A stretch of 6,741 bases of DNA from an uncultured Desulfobacterales bacterium. GTDB lineage: Bacteria > Desulfobacterota > Desulfobacteria > Desulfobacterales > G020354645. Numbering within the stretch: position 1 is the stretch's first letter; every line of letters begins with the position of its first letter. A model generated the notes under the pieces. The model was not told where the DNA came from. It searched no databases and was given only the letters and a program-made list of their open reading frames with translations. Location of the stretch: contig CAMYNZ010000379.1 in assembly GCA_947259865.1 (NCBI GenBank), forward strand, positions 1-6,741, in the 5' to 3' direction. Of this stretch, positions 1 through 5,583 are shown piece by piece. Made by a program: the position numbers and the translations under genes.

Positions 1-1
1 A

Positions 2-958
2 GCAAAATTAAAAGGCACCACCACCGGCGACACGCTTTGTGACGAGAGCAAAAAGGTAATATTTAAGAGTGCCGAACCACTGCCGACACTGATGTCATTT
101 GCCCTGGCCGCTAAAACCAAGGGGGATGAAGATAAGATATTTTCGTCTTTGTCCAAACTGTTGGAAGTGGATGTCGGGTTGAAACTGGATAGAAATTCCG
201 AAACAAAAGAGATTCTTTTATCCGGAGCCGGCCAGGTGCACATACAATCCACCACCGAGAAACTTAAACGCAAATTTAACGTGGAAGTGGTGCTCAGTAC
301 ACCCAAAGTTCCTTACAGAGAATCGATTAAAAAGAAAGTTAGAGTCCAGGGAAAACACAAAAAACAGACCGGTGGTCATGGCCAATACGGTGACTGCTGG
401 ATTCAGATAGAACCGCTGGCCAGAGGAAAAGGCTTTGAATTTGTGGACGGCATCGTCGGCGGGTCCATACCAAAGACCTATATCCCCGCAGTTGAAAAAG
501 GTATCGTTGAAGCATCCCGCAAAGGCGTTTTAGCAGGCTTTCCCTGCATTGATTTTAAAGTCACCCTGGATGACGGCTCGTTCCACGCGGTAGACTCCTC
601 AGAAATGGCCTTTAAAATTGCGGGTTCGCTTGCCTATAAAAAGGCCACCGAACAAGCCAACCCGGTACTGCTGGAACCCATAATGAAAATTACAATCACC
701 ACCCCGGATGAATACATGGGCGACATCATGGGGGACTTGAACGGCAGGCGCGGCAGAGTGCTGGGAGTGGACAGTGCCGGAAAAAACCAGGTCATTAATG
801 CCCAGGTGCCCATGGAAGAATTTTTAACCTATGCGCCGGATCTCAGATCGATGACCGGAGGTCGTGGCATGTTTACCATGGAGTTTTCCCATTACGACGA
901 GGTGCCGGCTCAAATATCTGAAAAAATCGTGGAGGAAATCAAGAAAAGCAAGGAATGA
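2..958 (+). CDS. Elongation factor G-like protein (EF-G2 type), C-terminal part, 5' end outside window
   Basis: Partial gene: the frame is open from the left edge, so the first visible ATG (92) is an internal methionine, not the start. The 318 visible residues are under half of a usual EF-G of about 690 and cover the end of domain II (about 1-20, LKGTTTGDTL), domain III (about 30-100), domain IV (about 101-220, with KKQTGGHGQYG, IPAVEKGI and HAVDSSEMAFK) and domain V (about 221-310, with VLLEPIM, GDLNGRRGRVLG and TMEFSHYDEVP). The GTPase domain is not in the window. EF-G is a cytosolic translational GTPase that drives ribosomal translocation or recycling. Wording such as GGHGQYGD and EFSHYDEVP resembles the EF-G2/EF-G-like paralogue rather than the main fusA product, from memory of the families; the paralogue's exact role is not fixed. 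It stands apart from any visible str operon, which also favours a paralogue. The TGA stop lies inside a hairpin and a strong terminator follows. Confidence 0.93.
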   Translation, partial: AKLKGTTTGDTLCDESKKVIFKSAEPLPTLMSFALAAKTKGDEDKIFSSLSKLLEVDVGLKLDRNSETKEILLSGAGQVHIQSTTEKLKRKFNVEVVLSTPKVPYRESIKKKVRVQGKHKKQTGGHGQYGDCWIQIEPLARGKGFEFVDGIVGGSIPKTYIPAVEKGIVEASRKGVLAGFPCIDFKVTLDDGSFHAVDSSEMAFKIAGSLAYKKATEQANPVLLEPIMKITITTPDEYMGDIMGDLNGRRGRVLGVDSAGKNQVINAQVPMEEFLTYAPDLRSMTGGRGMFTMEFSHYDEVPAQISEKIVEEIKKSKE

Positions 959-986
959 TGAATTCACAAAAAATTGAATTCATCAT
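955..986. repeat. Perfect 12-bp inverted repeat spanning the EF-G-like stop codon
   Basis: ATGATGAATTCA (955-966) is the exact reverse complement of TGAATTCATCAT (975-986), with an 8-nt A-rich loop. The stem includes the TGA stop (956-958) of the EF-G-like gene. It is followed by only a short T run (988-991), so it is a weak terminator by itself, but it could protect the mRNA 3' end or act with the second hairpin just downstream. Confidence 0.7.
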
Positions 987-998
987 GTTTTAGGACTT

Positions 999-1044
999 AA
1001 TGGGCTGTTCCCAGGATCATTCTGGCAACAGCCCATTGCGTTTT
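999..1044 (+). terminator. Rho-independent terminator of the EF-G-like gene
   Basis: AATGGGCTGTT (999-1009) pairs perfectly with AACAGCCCATT (1027-1037). After a C-C mismatch the stem continues as CCAG (1011-1014) with CTGG (1022-1025). A TTTT run follows at 1041-1044. The polarity of the T run makes it a terminator for plus-strand transcription from the EF-G-like gene. There is no matching T run on the other strand, so termination of the converging nuclease gene here is less certain. Confidence 0.8.
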
Positions 1045-1110
1045 AAACGGGCTAAATCCCTCTGTAAACGGGCCAAACCGGCTAACCTAATATTTCACTT
1101 CGCCATAAAT

Positions 1111-1779
1111 TTAAAACGTATCACTCCTGCGAATCAGTTCAGAGGTTCTTATACACTTCTTGGCGGGTGCATATCCGGCCCAGAAGGCCTCACGGCTGCT
1201 GGCCAAAGGAATTCGATTTTGTTTTTTGATTTTTTTTTCAAACGGACACGTTTTGAGATGGAACCGTTTAGAGTGACGGTTTCCGATATAGCTTTCCCCG
1301 TTCTCGTTTAGATCACGCCACATTCCTCTTGCGGCCGTCATTGCCTCCCTTTGAGCTTTGAGAAGTAATTTGCCGTACCTATTGTTTTCTACTGTTCCCG
1401 GTAAATAATAAGCGACACCGTTTGCAACCATTTTGACGTTTACAAAGGTGCCATCGGATAAAAATACATATGCCAGCAACCGACCGTACCGATCTCGCCT
1501 TTTGGCGTCAAATTCCAACCGCACCTTTTTGGCGTTTACCAGCTTGATGTTAAAATTTTTGGCTGCATTTCCGTGCGGTTCGGCACTTTTACCGTGTTCC
1601 GCATGAGCGATTTCAGGGGCATTGATTCCATTGTAGCGCACACGCTCCCCGTTCGCCAGAACAATGGTATCCCCGTCGCTTATCCATCGCACGCTGAACC
1701 ATGTTCCGGCACCCAATAGCACCGGTGACGTCAGTAAAATCGATAGCATTAAAGGCAGAAGATATTTTAGTTTTCGCAT
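1111..1779 (-). CDS. Secreted staphylococcal-nuclease-like (SNase) protein with C-terminal Ada-like metal-binding segment
   Basis: 222 residues. Residues 1-24 look like a Sec signal peptide (KLK then a hydrophobic stretch at about 6-22, no lipobox Cys), so the product probably acts outside the cytoplasm. Residues about 27-156 form an SNase fold: DGDT (35-38), VRYNGINAPE (47-56) and DRYGRLLAYVF (96-106). By alignment with staphylococcal nuclease from memory, Arg48, Glu56 and Arg100 match catalytic Arg35, Glu43 and Arg87; the usual metal-binding Asp40 is Asn53. Such enzymes cut DNA and RNA using Ca2+. Residues about 164-210 (YIGNRHSKRFHLKTCP ... AGYAPAKKC) resemble the small Ada-type zinc segment often appended to SNases, but the usual C-x-x-C near the end has only its second Cys (Cys209). 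The ATG is preceded by CGAGGG four bases away. It converges on the EF-G-like gene and has its own upstream repeat-rich region. Nutrient scavenging or DNA degradation is inference. Confidence 0.9.
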   Translation of the reverse strand: MRKLKYLLPLMLSILLTSPVLLGAGTWFSVRWISDGDTIVLANGERVRYNGINAPEIAHAEHGKSAEPHGNAAKNFNIKLVNAKKVRLEFDAKRRDRYGRLLAYVFLSDGTFVNVKMVANGVAYYLPGTVENNRYGKLLLKAQREAMTAARGMWRDLNENGESYIGNRHSKRFHLKTCPFEKKIKKQNRIPLASSREAFWAGYAPAKKCIRTSELIRRSDTF

Positions 1780-1795
1780 CCAGCCCTCGTTTTAC

Positions 1796-1851
1796 GAATC
1801 GGTGAAACGGAGCACCTGAGAATCTGTGATCCGGAGAACCGGTGAATATGA
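1796..1851 (+). repeat. Seven degenerate tandem octamers, consensus GAATCGGT/A, plus orientation
   Basis: Read in an 8-bp register from 1796: GAATCGGT, GAAACGGA, GCACCTGA, GAATCTGT, GATCCGGA, GAACCGGT, GAATATGA. Every unit begins with G and most keep the GAAnCGGn pattern. The array starts 17 bases upstream of the nuclease ATG, so it may lie in its leader or promoter. Confidence 0.75.
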
Positions 1852-1890
1852 CAGATTCTCCGATTCCCCGATTCCCCGTTTCTCCGGTTC
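1851..1890 (-). repeat. Five tandem octamers, same family, minus orientation
   Basis: On the minus strand, from 1890 down: GAACCGGA, GAAACGGG, GAATCGGG, GAATCGGA, GAATCTGT. The array abuts the plus-orientation array at 1851, so the repeat direction flips there. GAGAATCTGT (1818-1827) and ACAGATTCTC (1851-1860) form a perfect 10-bp inverted repeat across the junction, and a CCGG-AGAA-CCGG mini-hairpin (1831-1842) lies inside it. Confidence 0.75.
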
Positions 1891-2013
1891 AATTGCCTTC
1901 CCCCTTCTCACCGATTCTATCCGGTTAAACAATCACCCCCCGACCTAGTTTCCCAGCCAACTTCATCCCCGATTCACCAATTCACCGTTTCTCCGGTTCA
2001 ATTGCCTTCCCCC
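1861..2013. repeat. 44-bp direct duplication (1861-1904 and 1970-2013), 109 bp apart
   Basis: The two copies match at 41 of 44 positions; the differences are at 1867, 1870 and 1875 against 1976, 1979 and 1984. The last 29 bases (1876-1904 and 1985-2013) are identical and include non-octamer sequence ending in CAATTGCCTTCCCCC, so this is a real block duplication and not just repeat slippage. The entry spans both copies and the spacer. Confidence 0.85.
1968..1999 (-). repeat. Four tandem octamers, same family, minus orientation, second block
   Basis: On the minus strand, from 1999 down: GAACCGGA, GAAACGGT, GAATTGGT, GAATCGGG. A single further unit (GAATCGGT on the minus strand) sits at 1910-1917. 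This block shares its flank with the array at 1851-1890 as part of a longer duplication. Confidence 0.72.
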
Positions 2014-2041
2014 CACCCTGCCCCTTCCATCTCATCCCTAC

Positions 2042-3103
2042 TCACATCTTCAACTTGCAAATCTTCACCGCGCGCTCATCGAGCATTCCAGACAATCCAC
2101 CCCTGGCCCCCGGGAGGAATCCCAGGGATTTTTGCCAAACCTCATCATCTTCCATGCAAAAATAGATCGGCACTTCCGGGGCCAGCGCTCTTATCCAGGA
2201 AACCATTTTTTGGTAGAGCGCTATTCGCAAAGGTTTAAAATAGCGCATTTTGCCGTCAAGTCCGGGTATTAGTTCACCATAAATTATTTTTGAATCCGGA
2301 AAACGTTTTTGTATGATTGGTTTTAACGATGGCATGAACCGCAGCGATCCAAGACTGATCCATATGATATTGTCGGCGGAAACATACCTGAAAATAAGTT
2401 TTACAACCCTGCGGTAATCTTCTTCGCAACCAGGGTAAATAATAAGCGGATCGAAATGAAAGCCCACGGGATACCCCCAGGCTTCACATTTTGCTGCAGC
2501 CTTTAATCTTGCGACCAGGGAAGCCGTGCGCCGTTCCTCCCGGCCAATGACATATTCGGTGTTCAAGGACCAGGACACCACCGTTTTGCGGTTAGGCCTC
2601 AGCCCCTTTAATCCGTTAATGGCCGCGGTTTTGGTTTTTAATTCTAAAACCGCTCGATTCTGCTCGGCAAATTTTTGGATCAGCTGCCTCGAAAGGTCTG
2701 TCCAGGGTTCCCACAGCAGGCTGTCCGTGAATTCACCGGTTCCCACCCTGCAAATTCGATTGCCCGTGAAAATTTTGTCGAGTTCACGGAAAAGATCATC
2801 GTGGTTGACGAAAAATTGAAGCACAGGGGGATGAAAATAAGCCTGCAAAATACAGTAAGAGCAATCCATGTTGCAGAAAGTGCCCACATGCAGAATTTTA
2901 TAACCGCAACAGGTGTAAAAACGGGTTCCCGGACAGTCCTTTAAAAAAGCGCCTTTATTACGGGTCAGGTAAAGAATCTGTTTGCCGTCTTGCACGGGAT
3001 CTTTTGCCCCGGAAATCGCTCTATACACTCTGGCGCTGTCATTTACGATTTCAACCGGGGCACCAATGCGGGATGTTATCGTTTCGAATGACCTGGTTAT
3101 CAA
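2042..3103 (-). CDS. Spore photoproduct lyase-like radical SAM protein
   Basis: 353 residues from a TTG at 3103-3101, close to the ~340 of bacterial SPL. The radical SAM cluster motif is C77-x3-C81-x2-C84 (CNMDCSYCILQAY), as in SPL, and is preceded by CPGTRFYTCCGYKI (57-70). Other family-like stretches are GTGEFTDSL (121-129), ELKTKT (154-159), SWSLN (177-181), GYPVGFHFDPL (210-220), GELIPGLDGKMRYFKP (276-291) and PIYFCMEDDEVW (312-323). SPL uses [4Fe-4S] and S-adenosylmethionine to reverse a thymine dimer in spore DNA, but the position of B. subtilis Cys141, the H-atom donor, appears to be Thr122 here, so true lyase activity is doubtful; substrate unknown. It follows the ParB-like gene by 43 nt. 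The TTG has no good ribosome binding site, and the frame before it suggests a frameshift (see findings): a better N-terminus, ISKIYIDNQVI, lies in another frame from TTG 3122 or GTG 3125. Confidence 0.85.
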   Translation of the reverse strand: MITRSFETITSRIGAPVEIVNDSARVYRAISGAKDPVQDGKQILYLTRNKGAFLKDCPGTRFYTCCGYKILHVGTFCNMDCSYCILQAYFHPPVLQFFVNHDDLFRELDKIFTGNRICRVGTGEFTDSLLWEPWTDLSRQLIQKFAEQNRAVLELKTKTAAINGLKGLRPNRKTVVSWSLNTEYVIGREERRTASLVARLKAAAKCEAWGYPVGFHFDPLIIYPGCEEDYRRVVKLIFRYVSADNIIWISLGSLRFMPSLKPIIQKRFPDSKIIYGELIPGLDGKMRYFKPLRIALYQKMVSWIRALAPEVPIYFCMEDDEVWQKSLGFLPGARGGLSGMLDERAVKICKLKM

Positions 3104-3146
3104 TATATATCTTTGAGATCAACACGGGAGTTGCACTCTGATCGGA

Positions 3147-4103
3147 TTATTTTCTGAGGATGTTTGCCAAATCTTGGTTTTGAATAAGGTTATCCAATGT
3201 GGTTTTGCGATCTTTTAGATCAGCTAAATTTTCAAAACACAGTTGAAGGGTGTAGTTTGAGCCTTCGAAATTTTTGGGTGGAATCAGTTGAACATTCGCT
3301 CCCAATGTCAGTTTTTTCAGGCGTTTTACAAACGCTGTTTCAGCCCGGGTAATTTCGGGAAAGCGCCGTCGTTTGAGATATTGACGCAACATACGGGTTT
3401 TTTCGGCTTTATCGGTTGTTTCCGCCACCATTAGATTTTTTATTTCTTTTCCCGCCAACAATTGCTGAATTGATATATCGTCTCGAGCTGCGATTTCCTG
3501 GGTCAATGTGAGTATTTCCCTTTGTTTGTTGAGGCTTAGATTGAACGTGTTGAAGATTTCCGCAACTGCGACGGCATCGTCAGCGTCGAGTTGTGCCAGA
3601 CGCAATGCCATGGACAGGGATATCGATCCGGATAGGACCCCCTCTTGAATCGACCCGGGAAGATGAAAAAGGGTTTCAACCTTTTTCAGGATGGACAAAT
3701 TAATCGGCAATCCCAGCTGGGTGGCCGCTTTCAAAAGTATCCCGTCATCCTTTATGACAGAGCGAATCAGACCCACCGATCGCGAAATTTCAATCAAATT
3801 GAGCGGTCGCTGGAAAGAATTATCCGTGACCGCTAACTTTACGCATTCGAAGTCCATTCCGCTCGGCTCCAAAATCCTGGCCTCAATTTTGGACCATCCT
3901 AGACTTTTACAGGCATTGATTCGTCGAAACCCGGCGACAATCCGATAGCCGGCGGGTTGGCGGCTTAAAAATGGCGGATTTAAAAGCCCCACCACTTCGA
4001 TTGAAACCCCCAGATCTTCAATCGACGTGTCTGTTGTAATCCGATAGGAACCATCGTTAGTATTGATAGCGGAAAGGGCGACGGTATCTAGTTTAAATTG
4101 CAT
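3147..4103 (-). CDS. ParB N-terminal (ParB/Srx fold) domain protein
   Basis: 318 residues. Residues about 1-100 look like the ParB/sulfiredoxin-type domain: [10 protein letters not shown] (37-46), the ParB box-like [18 protein letters not shown] (53-70) with GFRR at 58-61, and [12 protein letters not shown] (94-105), which corresponds to the ENxQR...L..IE segment of ParB. Residues about 118-170 are helical and resemble the ParB helix-turn-helix region; the rest (about 180-318) is not recognised. ParB-family domains bind CTP and DNA in partition proteins, but related proteins act as regulators or nucleases. No parA neighbour and no clear parS-like palindrome is seen, so chromosome partition is unlikely. 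The ATG overlaps the end of purC by 11 nt with no Shine-Dalgarno sequence, which suggests translational coupling. It precedes the SPL-like gene in the same direction. Function unknown; DNA binding is inferred from the fold. Confidence 0.82.
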   Translation of the reverse strand: MQFKLDTVALSAINTNDGSYRITTDTSIEDLGVSIEVVGLLNPPFLSRQPAGYRIVAGFRRINACKSLGWSKIEARILEPSGMDFECVKLAVTDNSFQRPLNLIEISRSVGLIRSVIKDDGILLKAATQLGLPINLSILKKVETLFHLPGSIQEGVLSGSISLSMALRLAQLDADDAVAVAEIFNTFNLSLNKQREILTLTQEIAARDDISIQQLLAGKEIKNLMVAETTDKAEKTRMLRQYLKRRRFPEITRAETAFVKRLKKLTLGANVQLIPPKNFEGSNYTLQLCFENLADLKDRKTTLDNLIQNQDLANILRK

Positions 4104-4989
4104 GTTGGGTGTCGGTTAATTGATTCAATGCATCGAGGTATTTCTGGCGGGTGTTTTTGATCACGTCTTCCGGCAGATCGGGTCCCGGTGGTGTCCTGTC
4201 CCAGTCGAGGGTGAGCAAATAATCTCTGAGGTACTGCTTGTCAAAACTCTTCTGGGGGCCGCCGGGTGCGTAGGTCTGCTTGGGCCAAAATCTTGATGAA
4301 TCCGGCGTCAAGATTTCATCAATAAGAATAATTTCGTCTCCAACCAGCCCGAATTCGAATTTGGTGTCTGCTATAATTATGCCTTTTTCGGCGGCCAGGG
4401 CGCTGCCTCTATTGTAAATAGACAGACTCAGTGATCGTAGTTTTTCCGCATGGGATTTTCCGATTCTTTTGACAGTTTCGTCAAAATCGATATTTATATC
4501 ATGGTCGCCAAGTTCTTCCTTGGTGGATGGCGTAAATATAGGCTCGGGAAGCCTATCCGATTCTTTTAATCCATCGGATAGTTTTATTCCGCAAACACTG
4601 CCGGATTCCAGGTAAGATTTCCATCCGGAGCCGGATATGTAACCGCGCACAACGCATTCAATCGGCAGCGGCTCGGTCTTTTTTACCAGCATGCTTCTAC
4701 CCTGCAGGACCTCAGCATACGGTAGACATATATCCGGATAGTCATCCACCTTACTGGTAATTACGTGATTTTCAACCAGGGGCTTCATTTTTTCAAACCA
4801 GAAGAGAGATATTTGGTTTAGAATTTTACCTTTATCCGGGATCGGGTTTGGCATGACAACATCAAATGCCGAAATCCTGTCCGTAGCTACCATCAAAAGT
4901 GAAGCGCCCAAATCATAAACGTCCCTGACCTTACCTTTTTTAAACAGTTTCAATTCCGGGAAATTGGTATCCACAATACGGGTGTTCAT
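4093..4989 (-). CDS. purC: Phosphoribosylaminoimidazole-succinocarboxamide synthase (SAICAR synthetase)
   Basis: Cytosolic enzyme of de novo purine synthesis that joins CAIR and aspartate with ATP to give SAICAR. 298 residues, the longer of the two common bacterial size classes (the shorter is about 240). Motifs: [11 protein letters not shown] (18-28) in the ATP-binding N-terminal lobe, [12 protein letters not shown] (35-46), the signature [19 protein letters not shown] (108-126), and the second signature [11 protein letters not shown] (204-214), followed by [15 protein letters not shown] (222-236). The ATG at 4989 is supported by GAAAGGA (4999-5005 on the minus strand), nine bases upstream. 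It is first in a run with the ParB-like gene, whose ATG lies inside the purC end, and the SPL-like gene. No other pur gene is in the window. No specific purine regulatory site was recognised; a hairpin with a T run sits in its upstream gap. Confidence 0.97.
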   Translation of the reverse strand: MNTRIVDTNFPELKLFKKGKVRDVYDLGASLLMVATDRISAFDVVMPNPIPDKGKILNQISLFWFEKMKPLVENHVITSKVDDYPDICLPYAEVLQGRSMLVKKTEPLPIECVVRGYISGSGWKSYLESGSVCGIKLSDGLKESDRLPEPIFTPSTKEELGDHDINIDFDETVKRIGKSHAEKLRSLSLSIYNRGSALAAEKGIIIADTKFEFGLVGDEIILIDEILTPDSSRFWPKQTYAPGGPQKSFDKQYLRDYLLTLDWDRTPPGPDLPEDVIKNTRQKYLDALNQLTDTQHAI

Positions 4990-5037
4990 AGATCGAAATC
5001 CTTTCTATTAGTTGTTTTCACACCTCAGGGTTAGTCC

Positions 5038-5062
5038 AAAAGCCCAGCCATAATTCGGCGGG
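5038..5062 (-). terminator. Possible intrinsic terminator or attenuator between the PilZ gene and purC
   Basis: On the minus strand CCCGCC (5062-5057) pairs with GGC-T-GGG (5049-5043, one bulged T), loop GAATTAT, then C and TTTT (5041-5038). The stem is short and the T run is only four, so it is a moderate candidate. It could end the PilZ transcript or sit in the leader of purC. The rest of the 190-bp gap (4990-5179) shows no gene; a TTGAAC with a TAAGGA 18 bases on (about 5085-5115) is too weak to call as a promoter. Confidence 0.4.
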
Positions 5063-5179
5063 ATTTCACGTCTTGATTGATTCCTTATCAGGTATCACTT
5101 GCTTTGTTCAAGTTATTTTTGATTCCGGGTAGTCAGGGGGATTTATAGGATGTGTGAAATGTGCTCATGCCCGAGCCAT

Positions 5180-5536
5180 TTATTGGGATTTTTTTCGTTG
5201 CCGCTGGAAAGCTGCTATAAACTTTTTCAATATCTTGCTCGCTTTTTTGTCTTTGTCAAAAAACTCAACGCCTAGTTGATACCGGTCTCCTTCACCTTTC
5301 GATGAGTGCACAACCCTGCCTTTAATATCCACCAATTCTTCTTCAAGACCGATTGTCAGCATCAATGTGCTGTCTAACTCGACCGGCACAGGTGTTTCCA
5401 GACGAATACCGGCTTCGGAAACATCCAGGGTCCTGCCCATTGTCTGTTTCTCATCATCTTTGGAGGCATCGACCAGAATATAGGAGAGGTTTAAGGAATC
5501 AATTCTGATAAATTTTCTTTTTTCTTTTCCAGTCAT
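5180..5536 (-). CDS. Single-domain PilZ protein (c-di-GMP binding)
   Basis: 118 residues, the size of a stand-alone PilZ domain. It carries both c-di-GMP motifs: RKFIR (7-11, the RxxxR motif) and DVSEAG (38-43, the D/NxSxxG motif), separated by the usual first strand and turn. The rest (GRVVHSSKGEGDRYQLGVEFF, with a basic helical tail from about 96, KKASKILKKFIAAFQRQRKK) fits the PilZ barrel and C-terminal helix. PilZ proteins are cytosolic effectors that change shape when they bind cyclic di-GMP, often controlling motility, adhesion or secretion; the target here is unknown. The ATG at 5536 has AAGAG seven bases upstream. It lies 47 nt downstream of the DUF4388/cNMP gene on the same strand, so the two are probably co-transcribed. 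Confidence 0.92.
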   Translation of the reverse strand: MTGKEKRKFIRIDSLNLSYILVDASKDDEKQTMGRTLDVSEAGIRLETPVPVELDSTLMLTIGLEEELVDIKGRVVHSSKGEGDRYQLGVEFFDKDKKASKILKKFIAAFQRQRKKSQ

Positions 5537-5583
5537 TTTCTCACTCTTTTTGATTAAACTGTCGTCTAAGGTTTATGGGTGCC

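Larger units (their letters stand above)
1780..2041. other. Intergenic region filled with octamer repeats; no gene
   Basis: These 262 bases lie between the stop of the SPL-like gene and the start of the nuclease gene, both on the minus strand. No convincing coding frame is seen: the short plus-strand frame beginning at 2002 is proline-rich, made from C-rich repeat sequence, and runs antisense into the SPL-like gene. No clean minus-strand promoter for the nuclease was found. The region is dominated by the repeats listed separately and by C-rich runs on the plus strand from about 2005 to 2038. Confidence 0.8.

Noticed and set aside
1000..1311. Plus-strand frame of 103 codons
   Set aside because: It starts inside the terminator hairpin and reads antisense through the nuclease gene; no recognisable domain.
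1796..1999. CRISPR array
   Set aside because: Units are 8 bp, contiguous without spacers, degenerate and on both strands; there are no cas genes.
2002..2238. Plus-strand frame of 78 codons starting in the intergenic repeat
   Set aside because: It is proline-rich repeat sequence in its first part and then runs antisense to the well-supported SPL-like gene; no ribosome binding site.
2526..2944. Several overlapping frames on both strands
   Set aside because: They are shadows of the SPL-like gene, which has a conserved cluster motif.
2042..3103. Evidence of sporulation
   Set aside because: SPL-like radical SAM proteins occur outside spore formers, the key Cys is missing, and no other spore gene is present.
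3147..4103. Chromosome partition (parABS) locus
   Set aside because: No parA neighbour and no clear parS-like palindrome was seen; only the N-terminal ParB domain is recognisable.
4990..5179. Riboswitch upstream of purC
   Set aside because: No conserved core of a purine, tetrahydrofolate or cobalamin riboswitch was recognised; only a small hairpin with a short T run is present.
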